Source: Hoyosella subflava DQS3-9A1
GTDB taxonomy: Bacteria > Actinomycetota > Actinomycetes > Mycobacteriales > Mycobacteriaceae
NCBI RefSeq assembly: GCF_000214175.1
Contig: NC_015564.1
Span: forward strand, 744,001-808,000
DNA: 64,000 bases
Direction: 5' to 3'
Below are positions 44,077-54,308 of this stretch, in pieces. Made by a program: the position numbers and the translations under genes. How positions within the stretch are numbered: position 1 is the first letter of the stretch; each line of letters opens with the position of its first letter. The notes below the pieces were generated by a model. It searched no databases. It worked only from the letters and a program-made list of their open reading frames with translations, and had not been told where the DNA came from.

Positions 44077-44090
44077 AACCTTTAAGGTTA
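44076..44090. promoter_or_regulatory. 15-bp perfect palindrome at the phoU start
   Basis: TAACCTT-T-AAGGTTA, perfect on both arms, touches the last base of the phoU ATG (reading on the minus strand). It includes the AAGG that would serve as ribosome site, so it could act as a DNA operator or as an RNA hairpin hiding the start. Confidence 0.55.
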
Positions 44091-44149
44091 CGGCGTAAAA
44101 CGTCCAGGGGCACGATCTGACGCTGAACGACACGTGAATACCGTGAATA

Positions 44150-45784
44150 CTAAGCGCACGACGTGTCTCCGGCGTTCGTCACTGAGAGGTCCTCAGGCAA
44201 ATCTCGTTGCGGCTGAACGCTGCCAGAACTCGAGATCGGCAGCGGCGTTCCCGGCGTCGCTGGTGCGGTGACATTTGCGTCATAGTCGGTGCCCAGAACG
44301 AGTTCGACAATGTTGCCGAGACCGGTGACGCGCTGTAACACCGCACCGGGGAAAGCTGATGCCAGGGTGGCAGCTTCGGGCTCATTGCCGCGCGAGTACC
44401 GGATCACGGTCTGATCGACGACTCGGGAGTGGTCGCCCACGCTGTAGATCTGAAAGCCGTAGCCAGCGAGGACACTCGCGGTGTTGCTGGCAAGACCGAA
44501 GGTCGTTGCGCCGTTGGCGACGCGGATGGTCACGAGGGCGGGGGAGACCGCCTCGGACTCGCTGGCTACTCGGTCGCCGCCGTCTCCGTTCTGGGCGGGG
44601 CGGATCGCTTGGTCTCCCGCGTCGTCCGCCTCGTCATCGGGTTCGGGGGCGGATTCACCTGGCAGCGGCCAGTCGTAGATGATCGCATCGAAGATCGCGT
44701 CGATATCGTCCTCGCGGGGAATCTCGTTCATGAATTCGTTCGGGCCCGCGGTGGGGATCGTCACGAACGTCACCTGGCCGGCATCCACGCCCTGCATGGA
44801 GCGCGCCAGGGTCAGCAGGGACTGGGTATCGACATTCTCGACGAAAGTGTGCTGGGTAAACGCATCGATGAAACCGCCCAGTGTGCTGGGATCGAAGAGC
44901 ACCTTGTTTGACAGGGCTTCCCGGAGTACGGACGACAGGAGCAGCTGCTGGCGCTTGATCCGGCCGTAGTCATTGGTGCCCTCAGTGGGTACACGCCGGG
45001 CCCGCACATAGTCCAGTGCGGTGCTGCCATTGACGGTCTGCGGGCCGGCTTCAGGAAGGATCCAGCCGAGTTCGTCATCCCACATGGGCTCGGTGGCGCA
45101 TACTTCCACACCGCCGAGTGTGTCCACCATGGACTCGAACCCAGCGAAGTCGATGCCGACGAAGCGAGTGATGTTCATGCCCGTGATCTTCTGGATCGTC
45201 CGGATCAGGCACTTCGGGCCGCCCTCGTAGTAGGCGCTGTTCAGTTTGACGTTCTCTTCCGATTCGACGCGTTCGTCGGTATAGGTGGCGGTGTCGTTGT
45301 CCCACCTGTCGCAGGCCGGTCGGGTGATGTTGAGGTCACGCGGGAATGACGCGATGACTACGCGGTGCCGGTCCTCCGGGACGTTGACCAGCATGATGGT
45401 GTCGGAGCGTGAGCCTTCGTGCTGCCACCCTGTCCCGCCGATCTGAGCGTTCACACCAGCCCGGTTGTCTACCCCTACGACGAGGAAGGTTTCGTCGCCG
45501 AACTGGTCGTCGGGGCTGCGGACATCGCCGGAGTTGCGGTCCAGCGCGTCAACGATGTTGAGGGACGCATCAGTGCTGCGGACGTAGCCCCAAACGGTGC
45601 CGGTGATGACGAGGGCCGCCAGAGATACGAGCGTGATGACGATGCGCGCAAATATGAGCGTTTTCGGATGCTGGTGGCGGACGGGTGCCGGGCTTTCCGC
45701 TACCCCCACGAACTGGGGGACGGCGCGTGATCGCGGCTCCGGGCCGGGGGTACCGCCGGGACCGTGGTCGTCGCGTTCGCTCAC
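44150..45784 (-). CDS. LytR-CpsA-Psr (LCP) family ligase with LytR_C domain
   Basis: 544 residues. Cytosolic tail, one membrane helix ([20 protein letters not shown]), then the LCP domain with [47 protein letters not shown] and [10 protein letters not shown], and a C-terminal LytR_C domain after an acidic linker. LCP proteins attach polymers to peptidoglycan; in mycobacteria arabinogalactan. GTG at 45784 with GAGGA about 8 bp away; a GTG at 45820 is in frame. Homologue of Rv0822c. Confidence 0.92.
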   Translation of the reverse strand: MSERDDHGPGGTPGPEPRSRAVPQFVGVAESPAPVRHQHPKTLIFARIVITLVSLAALVITGTVWGYVRSTDASLNIVDALDRNSGDVRSPDDQFGDETFLVVGVDNRAGVNAQIGGTGWQHEGSRSDTIMLVNVPEDRHRVVIASFPRDLNITRPACDRWDNDTATYTDERVESEENVKLNSAYYEGGPKCLIRTIQKITGMNITRFVGIDFAGFESMVDTLGGVEVCATEPMWDDELGWILPEAGPQTVNGSTALDYVRARRVPTEGTNDYGRIKRQQLLLSSVLREALSNKVLFDPSTLGGFIDAFTQHTFVENVDTQSLLTLARSMQGVDAGQVTFVTIPTAGPNEFMNEIPREDDIDAIFDAIIYDWPLPGESAPEPDDEADDAGDQAIRPAQNGDGGDRVASESEAVSPALVTIRVANGATTFGLASNTASVLAGYGFQIYSVGDHSRVVDQTVIRYSRGNEPEAATLASAFPGAVLQRVTGLGNIVELVLGTDYDANVTAPATPGTPLPISSSGSVQPQRDLPEDLSVTNAGDTSCA

Positions 45785-45970
45785 TCGTCCATCCTCGGGT
45801 TGTTTCTGTCGCAGTGGCACGCCGCGACGGGTGCCGCACGGCCGACATGGTTCTGTTAACCAGACTAAACATGAAGTTCAGCAGACACCCGAATGCGAGG
45901 CTAGGACACTGGCCTCCTAGGGCGTCCGGTTTGTTGTTAATGAGGCGAAATTGTTGTTATGTGACTCGGT

Positions 45971-47149
45971 TTAGCCGCCCGAGTGCATCGCATCTGCGCC
46001 CTCGGGCACACTGCAATCAAGTGGGTCGTCGAGCCAGCCGTGCGGCAAGACCACGCGAGCTGGAGACCCCTGCCTGCCACGCGGCCCTTCGGCGGCGGCG
46101 GGGAAAGGCGCGGTCGCATCGAGCTGGCTGAGCAGCGATTTCAGCTCTTCGAGCGTGGTCACAAGAGCAAGTGCCGAGCGCAACTCTGAACCCGCGGGAA
46201 AGCCCCTCAGGTACCAAGCGATGTGTTTACGGATCTCGCGGAGCCCCTTGCCTTCGCCGTGGTGATCAACGAGGAGTTGCGCATGCCGATGCATGATTTT
46301 CGCCACTTCACCCAAATTGGGCGGACCGGGCAACGGCTGGTCGTTGAGCGCGGCGCTCAGTTCGGCGAATAGCCAGGGGCGCCCCAGACACCCGCGCCCG
46401 ACCACCACGCCGTCGCACCGCGTCTCCGCCATCATGCGAACGGCGTCAGCCGCGCTGAAAATATCGCCGTTGCCGAGAACGGGAACGTCGGTGACATGAT
46501 CTTTCAGCCGCGCGATCTCGCCCCAGTCCGCAGTCCCTGAATACCGCTGGGCAGCCGTCCGTGCGTGCAGGGCCACAGCGGCGGCGCCTTCGCTCGCCGC
46601 GATGTGCCCAGCGTCGAGATGGGTGTGGTGATTCTCGTCAATTCCTATCCGGAACTTGACGGTCACCGGAATCTCGGTCCCAGAAGTAGCGCGGACAGCT
46701 GCGGCGACAATCTGGCCGAACAGGTTGCGCTTGTACGGGAGTGCTGCGCCGCCGCCTTTGCGGGTCACTTTCGGTACTGGGCATCCGAAGTTCATGTCGA
46801 TGTGATCGGCGAGATTTTCCTCGGCGATCATCCGTGCGGCTTCGTAGGTGTACTTCGGGTCGACGGTGTACAGCTGCAGCGAACGCGGGGTTTCGGTCGG
46901 GCCGAAGGTGGTCATGTGCATGGTGGCCGCATTTCGCTCGACGAGCGCGCGGGCCGTCACCATCTCGCACACATAAAGCCCAGCGGTGCTGCCCATCTTG
47001 GCGGTCTCGATCTCGCGGCACAGAGTGCGGAACGCGACGTTGGTGATACCGGCCATGGGTGCGAGCACCACCGGACTGCCAAGTTCGAGCGGCCCGATCC
47101 GCAGCTGTTGAGCCAGGACGGATGGAGCATCGGAAAGCTGAGTGGTCAT
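45971..47149 (-). CDS. dusB: tRNA-dihydrouridine synthase B
   Basis: About 392 residues. FMN enzyme reducing uridines in the tRNA D-loop. VVLAPMAGITNVAFR, catalytic cysteine in MNFGCPVPKVTRKGGG, VTVKFRIGID, LHARTAAQRYSG and GNGDIFSA all fit Dus. ATG at 47149 (MTTQLSD) is preferred from family length; an in-frame ATG at 47176 adds nine residues, and neither has a clear ribosome site. Placed directly beside tRNA genes, as in mycobacteria (Rv0823c). Confidence 0.93.
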   Translation of the reverse strand: MTTQLSDAPSVLAQQLRIGPLELGSPVVLAPMAGITNVAFRTLCREIETAKMGSTAGLYVCEMVTARALVERNAATMHMTTFGPTETPRSLQLYTVDPKYTYEAARMIAEENLADHIDMNFGCPVPKVTRKGGGAALPYKRNLFGQIVAAAVRATSGTEIPVTVKFRIGIDENHHTHLDAGHIAASEGAAAVALHARTAAQRYSGTADWGEIARLKDHVTDVPVLGNGDIFSAADAVRMMAETRCDGVVVGRGCLGRPWLFAELSAALNDQPLPGPPNLGEVAKIMHRHAQLLVDHHGEGKGLREIRKHIAWYLRGFPAGSELRSALALVTTLEELKSLLSQLDATAPFPAAAEGPRGRQGSPARVVLPHGWLDDPLDCSVPEGADAMHSGG

Positions 47150-47256
47150 GAAATCGGTGTGTCCCCGAACGTGCATTTAAGCGGAGCCATGGGCACATCC
47201 TTTCGTCGAGACAACCCGGACCCTCACGACGATAGTCGCGCAGAAATGGCTGAAGT

Positions 47257-47291
47257 ACAAAAATCCCCGCCCAGCGTTCCGGGCGGGGATT
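47257..47291 (-). terminator. Intrinsic terminator of tRNA-Lys
   Basis: AATCCCCGCCC at 47262-47272 pairs perfectly with GGGCGGGGATT at 47281-47291 around an 8-base loop. Read on the minus strand it follows the tRNA-Lys 3' end and is continued by TTTTTG, a proper T run. Confidence 0.9.
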
Positions 47292-47295
47292 GTGG

Positions 47296-47368
47296 TGCCC
47301 CCTCTCGGGCTCGAACCGAGGACCTGCGGATTAAAAGTCCGTAGCTCTACCAACTGAGCTAAAGGGGC
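47296..47368 (-). tRNA. tRNA-Lys (anticodon TTT)
   Basis: Cloverleaf on the minus strand: acceptor GCCCCTT / AGGGGGC, D-arm AGCTCAGTTGGTAGAGCT, anticodon loop CTTTTAA with anticodon TTT, T-loop GGTTCGAGC. Discriminator A at 47296 and an encoded CCA at 47293-47295. A strong terminator follows. Confidence 0.95.
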
Positions 47369-47497
47369 GTGGTTACTTACTGCGGAGACCATGCTAGCGA
47401 ATGCTCCGGGGTTACAGCACCCCGGATGTCGGTTGCCGCGAAATCAGTGGGTTTTGCCCACGTCAGCGGCGGACCGATGCAGCGTCGGCCACCGATT

Positions 47498-47526
47498 TTG
47501 TACTTTGCCGAATCCTGTCCTATGCT
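47498..47526 (+). promoter_or_regulatory. Promoter of the tRNA-Glu-Asp-Phe cluster
   Basis: TTGTAC at 47498-47503 and TATGCT at 47521-47526 with a 17-bp spacer, about 57 bp ahead of the first tRNA. Good match to a sigma-A type promoter. Confidence 0.6.
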
Positions 47527-47582
47527 TGGTCCGCTCCCAACGGAAACACTCGTTGGGGAAGCCAGCTGGAGAGATTCAGCGG

Positions 47583-47655
47583 GCCCCCTTCGTCTAGAGG
47601 CCTAGGACGCCGCCCTTTCAAGGCGGTAACGCGGGTTCGAATCCCGTAGGGGGTA
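47583..47655 (+). tRNA. tRNA-Glu (anticodon TTC)
   Basis: Acceptor GCCCCCT / AGGGGGT with a G-U first pair, anticodon loop CTTTCAA, T-loop GGTTCGAAT. No CCA encoded. First of three plus-strand tRNAs. Confidence 0.95.
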
Positions 47656-47687
47656 CACTCTCGCGGGAGTGAAACAGGAAAATGCAA

Positions 47688-47761
47688 GGCCCTGTGGCGC
47701 AGTTGGTTAGCGCGCCGCCCTGTCACGGCGGAGGTCGCGGGTTCGAGTCCCGTCAGGGTCG
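47688..47761 (+). tRNA. tRNA-Asp (anticodon GTC)
   Basis: Acceptor GGCCCTG / CAGGGTC, D-arm GGCGCAGTTGGTTAGCGC, anticodon loop CTGTCAC, T-loop GGTTCGAGT, discriminator G at 47761. Confidence 0.95.
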
Positions 47762-47807
47762 CTTTGTTGTACGATCGAAGCTCGTTAGCTCCTTCGGGCG
47801 CTGATTC

Positions 47808-47881
47808 GGCCAGGTAGCTCAGTTGGTACGAGCGTCCGCCTGAAAAGCGGAAGGTCGCCGGTTCGATCCCGGCCCTGGCCA
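47808..47881 (+). tRNA. tRNA-Phe (anticodon GAA)
   Basis: Acceptor GGCCAGG / CCTGGCC, D-arm GCTCAGTTGGTACGAGC, anticodon loop CTGAAAA, T-loop GGTTCGATC, discriminator A. Its 3' half is the integration target of the island that follows; the matching copy is at 53172-53194. Confidence 0.95.
47849..47871 (+). repeat. Attachment site, tRNA-Phe side (attL candidate)
   Basis: 23 bp from the anticodon stem through the T-arm of tRNA-Phe, identical to 53172-53194. The similarity continues with small differences 5' of this core (CTGAAA shared). Integrases of the tyrosine type commonly use this half of a tRNA gene. Confidence 0.65.
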
Positions 47882-47934
47882 CAGCAGGTTTTCGCTCCGG
47901 ATCGACTGGCTGGAATACAGCCACTATACGAACC

Positions 47935-48545
47935 GCCCGCCCACCTGAGTGATCGATCGGCGGACGCGGATTCGGCGAGCCTTGAGGTCGACTTCTTCGA
48001 CCTGCACCCCCGGTGAGTTCACCGAATCGAAGCCCCGTGTATGCGAGGATCCGCACCACGTCGCCCTGCTTAGTGCCACACTTCGTCGCGAGTGCCGGCT
48101 ACCTCCGCTGCCGTCAGGAACACGTGTGTTGTGTGGCGCAACGGCGGGAACTTCGTGCCCTTCGCGGGATTCTTGCCGACGAGCTGCCCTTTACCGATCG
48201 CATGATCGAGTGTCATTCTTAGCACGGAATGCGTACAGCGGACGGTGCGCGGCCCGAGGCCGGCTGCGGTCATCCTGTTGACCCAGTCCTGGACATCATC
48301 GGAGGTGATCCGCGCAATCGGCCACGACCCGAAAGCAGGCTTGACTCGTAGGCGCCAGTTGTCTTCGTATCCGCGCCGCACTTTCGCGCTGAGGTCTGGC
48401 CGCGAAGACAGCCAGGACGCGTAGACGTTCTCCAGCTTGGCTCTGTCGGCCTTCGTGTCGACGACCTCGCCCACGGAGCGGCCGACGATCAGTTTCGCCT
48501 CGAATGCCTTGGCCTCGCGTTCAGTACGAAACGGCGGCAGCGATC
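47935..48545 (-). pseudogene. Tyrosine recombinase (integrase) remnant
   Basis: Three frames must be joined. First, from about 48541 to 48070: FRTEREAKAFEAKLIVG, then the core-binding domain WRLRVKPAFGSWPIARIT, VRCTHSVLRMTLDHAI and LVGKNPAKGTKFPPL. Second, VRILAYTGLRFGELTG, the catalytic-arginine box, in another frame near 48050-48000. Third, VQVEEVDLKARRIRVRRSIT just after. The C-terminal part with H-x-x-R and the tyrosine is absent and a TGA precedes the visible N-terminus. Position beside tRNA-Phe fits an integrase of the island; it is no longer functional. Confidence 0.8.
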
Positions 48546-49059
48546 ACGAGCTCGAGCGCTCCGACACCGAGCTCGGATGCGAAGCGCTGCAGGACAACCG
48601 ATGTCCCATGCGACGCCGGCGACCACAGCCACGCGGGGTCGACCACTTGGTAGTGCGCCACGATCTCGGCGGCGCTCAGCGCTGCGATCGCTGCCTTGAA
48701 CGGCACCAGCCGATCAGGCAGTAGCGACGTCCGCCACCGCCGACCGCTCTCGGTACGCGCAATGCTCCGTACCGCTCGCATCGAGCCATCGCCCGTTCTG
48801 TCGAATCGTCACCGCAGTTCCTCCTCGCGAGATCGAGGAACGGGTGGACCGGAGCCACGTTGGTAGGTGCCGCACGGTCATCCATCCCTTCACTTGGTCG
48901 TGAAGTGATGGTTTCGCGGTTCTATGTCCTACTAAAGGTCAAACATGCGGACTCCAACAGGACATTGCGTCACGTTTCAGGGTGGGTGGTTTCAACTGGG
49001 TCAAGCGAGCGAAAGCTCACATGTGCGCGCGAGCCTGCGACGCGCTGAGGCACTGCTAC
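48546..49059. other. Island stretch without a recognisable intact gene
   Basis: Short open frames on both strands but none with a ribosome site and protein-like composition. Between the integrase remnant and the transposase remnant; probably further decayed sequence. Confidence 0.5.
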
Positions 49060-49345
49060 GTAGCAACCCCATCTTGGATATCGGTGTGCAGTGGGCGCTT
49101 TGTGGCTCTGATCGAGCGAGGATGAGCCGAATCTCGCATACCAACGCTTCGACCTCGGCTGCGACCTTGGCCGGGCTATTGCGGGGTCGGCTCGACACCT
49201 CCCGCAGCGCCTGCACACCGCCGGAGGCATGTTTGGCCTCCCAGGTGTAGACCGCCTGCCGTGACACCGCACCGGATGGTCACGTCACTGACCGGCGAAC
49301 CGTCCAACTCACCGTTGCAGGGCGCGTGAGAACCACGACGCACTG
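49060..49345 (-). pseudogene. IS481-type transposase remnant
   Basis: GELDGSPVSDVTIRCGV and, one frame off, VSRQAVYTWEAKHASGG, then SSRPRNSPAKVAAEVEALVCEIR: the N-terminal helix-turn-helix of IS481-family transposases, with a frameshift in the middle and no DDE catalytic domain. No terminal inverted repeats were identified. Confidence 0.65.
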
Positions 49346-49520
49346 ACGGTGGACCTGTCGGTCTGGTCACGCCCAGCGAATCGTGGCGGCTGTGTACCGG
49401 TGCCCGGCACGTTAGACCTATGTCCCGGAAATCTCGCGCTCCTACCGTTGAGCTACCGGTGGCGGGCCGGGCATCCCACCTGCAAGCCGCTCACCAAATC
49501 GTCCAACCTGGAGGTACGCC

Positions 49521-49631
49521 GTGGATACCGACACCCCGCTCGCCCGCCGCAGCTGCCCCGCCGACCAAGCGACCGTGTACGTCGGTCGCTGGCCCGAGAT
49601 CCCCGCAGGCGACTGGCCTGAAATGCCTTGA
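49521..49631 (+). CDS. Possible 36-residue protein
   Basis: GTG at 49521 is preceded by GGAGG 6 bp upstream and encodes MDTDTPLARRSCPADQATVYVG followed by RWPEIPAGDWPEMP (read as two blocks). The good ribosome site is the only support; I do not recognise it. The 283 bp from its stop to 49914 carry no convincing gene. Confidence 0.3.
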   Translation: MDTDTPLARRSCPADQATVYVGRWPEIPAGDWPEMP

Positions 49632-49749
49632 GTGCATAGCGACAAGTTGAAGCAGCAGTGCCAGGACCGATCGCGATCACCAATGCCGAGATCGGTACGG
49701 ACACATGGCGTGAGCTCGGTTCACCGCGGATGACTGTTCTCCGGGGTGA

Positions 49750-50907
<1,158 letters not shown>

Positions 50908-51231
50908 CCATGTCGCCGTGGAAAGAAGTTCGGGTGCATACGAAGGTGCTTGCCGCGTCGGAAGAAGGGTGAGCGCGCGGGCCGATGGCCTCGCACGGTC
51001 GACCTGCAACGGTGCGTGCGGGAGGTGACCGTGGTTGCTTTGGAGGTTCGCCATAGGCGGGAGACGGTCCGCCGTCGCCGGTGCCAGCGGCGGGATCGGT
51101 GCTCGAGTTCTGGCGCCGCAAGAGCAACTACTGCGACCGGCCCAGCGCGCCGTCGCCACCAGCACCCGCTGGCACGACAACGTCGAGCTGTGACACCACG
51201 ATTTTGCCCAACGATGAGATGAGGAACTGAC
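50908..51231. other. 324-bp gap inside the island
   Basis: No intact gene seen. Only short GC-rich open frames; the ribosome site GAGG of the next gene is at its end. Could be remains of an inserted or deleted gene. Confidence 0.4.
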
Positions 51232-52464
51232 ATGGAGTTTGAGTTTTCGGACCGCTGCAACAAGTACCGAGCGGAGCTGCTCACCTTCATGGACGAGCAC
51301 ATCTACCCGGCCGAAGGGGTCTACGCCGCACAGATGGCGGGGTCCGGCAACCCCAACTTCCATCCCCCGATCCTCGAGGAGCTAAAAACCGAGGCGCGCA
51401 AACGCGGTCTGTGGAACCTCTTCCACCCACACAAGGACGAGGCGTGGGGGTCCCCGGGTCTCAGCAACCTCGACTACGCGCCGCTTGCCGAGATCATGGG
51501 CCGCAGCCCAGTGCTTGCCCCGGAGGCGTGCAACTGCAATGCGCCGGACACCGGCAACATGGAAGTGCTGCAGCTCTTCGGCACTGAGGAGCACAAGGAG
51601 AAGTGGCTGAAGCCACTTCTGGCCGGGGAGATCGCCTCGGCCTTCTGCATGACCGAGCCGGCGGTGGCCAGCTCGGATGCCACAAACGTCCAGCTTGCGA
51701 TGGTGCGCGACGGAGACGAGTACGTCCTGAACGGCCGCAAGTGGTTCGCTTCGAATGCTCTCCATGCTAACTGCAAGGTCCTCATCGTCATGGGCAAGAC
51801 CAACGTCGACGCACCGACGCACCGGCAGCAGTCGATGATGGTCGTCCCGATCGACACTCCCGGGGTCACGATCGTCCGAGGCGTGCCGGTCTTCGGCTAC
51901 ATGGCTCGCGAGGGACACGCGGAGATCCTCTTCGAGAATGCCCGTGTCCCCACCACCGCTCTGCTGGCAGGTGAGGGCGATGGCTTCATGATCGGCCAGG
52001 CGCGCCTTGGTCCTGGACGGATCCACCACTGCATGCGCTCCATCGGCATGGCCGAGCGCGCCCTCGACCTGATGATCCAGCGAGCCCAGAGTCGCGTCAC
52101 CTTCGGTGAGCCAATCGCCAATCGCTCGAACATCCAGGACTGGATTGCGGAGGCGCGTATCGAAATCGAGATGGTCCGCCTCCTCACTCTCAAGACGGCC
52201 TGGCTCATGGACACTGTGGGCAATCAGAAGGCACGCATCGAGATCGCCGCAATCAAGGTCGCCGGTCCCCAGATGGCTCTGAAAATCATCGACCGCGCGA
52301 TCCAGGTTCACGGCGGCGGGGGAGTGACGGACGATTTCCCGCTGGCCAACTTCTACGCGCACCAGCGGACGCTCCGGCTCGCGGATGGCCCTGACGAGGT
52401 TCACAAGCGAACCATTGCCCGAGTCGAGCACAAGCGGATGCGAGAGGCCGTCGCCGTCAGCTGA
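51232..52464 (+). CDS. Acyl-CoA dehydrogenase (ACAD10/11-like)
   Basis: 410 residues. Blocks: AFCMTEPAVASSDATNVQ, YVLNGRKWFASNA, FGYMAREGHAEILFENARVP, LGPGRIHHCMRSIGMAERAL, RVTFGEPIANRSNIQDW and IQVHGGGGVTDDFPLA. The C-terminal catalytic position reads LRLADGPDEVHKR, as in the ACAD10/11 branch rather than short-chain enzymes. ATG at 51232 with GAGG 7 bp away. Only intact oxidative enzyme of the island besides the nitronate monooxygenase. Confidence 0.92.
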   Translation: MEFEFSDRCNKYRAELLTFMDEHIYPAEGVYAAQMAGSGNPNFHPPILEELKTEARKRGLWNLFHPHKDEAWGSPGLSNLDYAPLAEIMGRSPVLAPEACNCNAPDTGNMEVLQLFGTEEHKEKWLKPLLAGEIASAFCMTEPAVASSDATNVQLAMVRDGDEYVLNGRKWFASNALHANCKVLIVMGKTNVDAPTHRQQSMMVVPIDTPGVTIVRGVPVFGYMAREGHAEILFENARVPTTALLAGEGDGFMIGQARLGPGRIHHCMRSIGMAERALDLMIQRAQSRVTFGEPIANRSNIQDWIAEARIEIEMVRLLTLKTAWLMDTVGNQKARIEIAAIKVAGPQMALKIIDRAIQVHGGGGVTDDFPLANFYAHQRTLRLADGPDEVHKRTIARVEHKRMREAVAVS

Positions 52465-52704
52465 ACACCTTGTGCGGCAGCACCGCTCGTCAATGGACCC
52501 AGCGATCTGCGACGTACCTCATGGTCATTGTCGAGTAGGTCGACAGTTATGTGGTGAATCGGACGACGGCCACGGAGACGTTGACCATGAGCAGTAGCAC
52601 TAGGTCGTGCTCGAGCTGCCCGCGATATTGCCCGGCTGCATGTGGTCCACCTTGACGCCGTCGGCCTGAAGGTGGCATCGGTGATCGGAAGGCTAGGCCC
52701 CGGC

Positions 52705-52917
52705 ATGAACGTCTTGATCGAAATGACCGCCCTGTCAATCAGTCGTTCCGCCAGCTGCGCTGACTCCAATGAGCTTGCGGCGTGGTTCGAGGCGAAGGCG
52801 CGTCTTCACGAACACCTGGCTGTCGAAAGCGCTGCGGACAGGGCACGCGAGAGCGCGTTAGCCCTTGAGGCGCACGAACATTCATTGCGATTGCTCCGCG
52901 GCCGCGGGACTGCCTGA
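52705..52917 (+). CDS. Small protein of unknown function (70 residues)
   Basis: MNVLIEMTALSISRSASCAD then ELAAWFEAKARLHEHLA and ESALALEAHEHSLRLLRG: an amphipathic, alanine- and glutamate-rich helical composition that looks coding. GGAAGG lies about 12 bp ahead; a GTG at 52681 is in frame. No named family. Near the right end of the island. Confidence 0.45.
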   Translation: MNVLIEMTALSISRSASCADSNELAAWFEAKARLHEHLAVESAADRARESALALEAHEHSLRLLRGRGTA

Positions 52918-53759
52918 ATGCGAACGAAGCTGTTCAGCTGTCTGCATTTCGACCCGCCACCCAGGGTTCGGTCATTCGCTTACCTGCCGCGAGGTCCACG
53001 AGAGACTCCGCGCACGGTGGGTTGCACCTACCCGTCCGTGGGCAGTGCAGTATGGGGCCAGGATGGGGCCAACGGGCAGGCCCAGGTGCTCCGAGTCGTC
53101 CAATCCGAGTTGCCTGACCTGCTCCGACCAGCGCGAATGCTGTTCTGCCGCAATCATGTCCATCTGAAAGTGGAAGGTCGCCGGTTCGATCCCGTCGTTG
53201 ACAAGGTGTGGCGCAGATCGTGGACGCGCATCGTCGGTCGGCCGATCGCCGCGATCGCTTCCTTCCAGTGGAGTCCCGTTTCCAGTTGCCCACGCTCAGT
53301 AGCGATCCACCTGGTTCGACCTCCGATTCACTGCGCGGACGTACCTGGAACTAGGGCAGGACACCACGGCGACCCCATCGGCGCTAGGTCTGCACCGGAA
53401 CACCACCATGCGGCGGCTTGCGCGTGTCGAGCAGCTCACCGGCAGGTCGTTGTGTCACCGCCCGGCTGAGACGCTGGTGGCCACACTGTTGTGTGAGGCC
53501 GCGCTTGTATGAGGTGCGCTCGGGCTGAAACTGCCTCTGTGAACGGACGTTCATGGCCGCCGCAACGTCCGCTGCGATCACCGCGACGTCACAGGAAGGA
53601 CGGGCTCTCAACCGCAACGACGTGACGGTGACCGTGGCTACCTCCGGCGCCGGAGCAAAGCGCACGGCTGCCAGCCGACTAGAACCTGAGTTGCTCTCGA
53701 TCCGGTCCGACGCCGACAAACATCACCAGGTCCCGCCGTTACTTTCGGTGCTGACTCAT
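52918..53759. other. Right end of the island and flanking non-coding sequence
   Basis: Long but unconvincing open frames overlap on both strands here. The only clear element is the attachment-site copy at 53172-53194. I see no gene I can support. Confidence 0.5.
53172..53194 (+). repeat. Attachment site copy (attR candidate)
   Basis: Identical over 23 bp to 47849-47871 in tRNA-Phe, in direct orientation, and no tRNA can be formed around it. It bounds a 5.3-kb element containing integrase and transposase remnants. Confidence 0.65.
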
Positions 53760-54300
53760 TCGGTCCGATGACGGGTGTCCGTTTGGGATTCCCCCCAACG
53801 GACACAGCCAGGCTGGTGTCGCGTGTGGCAACGCAATTGGCTGTAAGTCTGGAACCTGCTCTCGTTCACCGTCGCTTGGGTGGTCCATCGACTGGCAAGA
53901 AGGTGGTCCCTTTGGCCTGGCAGGCGACACGCCTGATAGTGCGCGACCACAAGGCTGAGGATCGGCAGCGCGGCCACCGCATCCACCAACTCCAGACGGC
54001 GCTCGTCCGTACTGCCGTGCCAATGCAGCTTTGGTTCGCTGGACAACTTGTTCTCGACAGCGCCGGCCAACCGTTCCAATACTGCGGCCCGGGCTTCCGG
54101 TGTCCACGACCCGCCCACCCGTGCGGGTCGTCGAAGGCACGGCGAGCGGCCGCGAGAGCGGCGTTGACGTCAGCTGCCCCGGCGAGGGCCACAGTGGCGA
54201 TCTGTTATTCGGTCGCCGGATTCCGTTGCCCTTCCAGTGGATTGGTCTACTGTCCGCCGATGGAAAACTGCTGCTGTTCTCCCACGACCGCTGCGGTCAT
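53760..54300 (-). pseudogene. Aldehyde dehydrogenase remnant (N-terminal part only)
   Basis: From ATG at 54300 with AGGAAA ahead: MTAAVVGEQQQFSIGGQ then stop, NPLEGQRNPATE then stop, then TVALAGAADVNAALAAARRA and, shifted one frame, SWTPEARAAVLERLAGAVE. These are consecutive N-terminal blocks of aldehyde dehydrogenases. After about residue 80 the similarity ends and an unrelated stretch (KLHWHGSTDERRLELVDAV) continues, so the rest was deleted or replaced. It was once the gene downstream of the CoA ligase in the operon. Confidence 0.75.
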
Positions 54301-54308
54301 TGCGTTTC

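Noticed and set aside
52918-53469. 183-codon frame running over the attachment-site copy
   Set aside because: Starts directly after another stop, lacks a ribosome site and is rich in Arg, Pro and Ser; it also contains tRNA-derived sequence.
53384-53719. 111-codon minus-strand frame with a stretch faintly like Asp23/Gls24 proteins
   Set aside because: Similarity too short and without the conserved core; cannot be supported.
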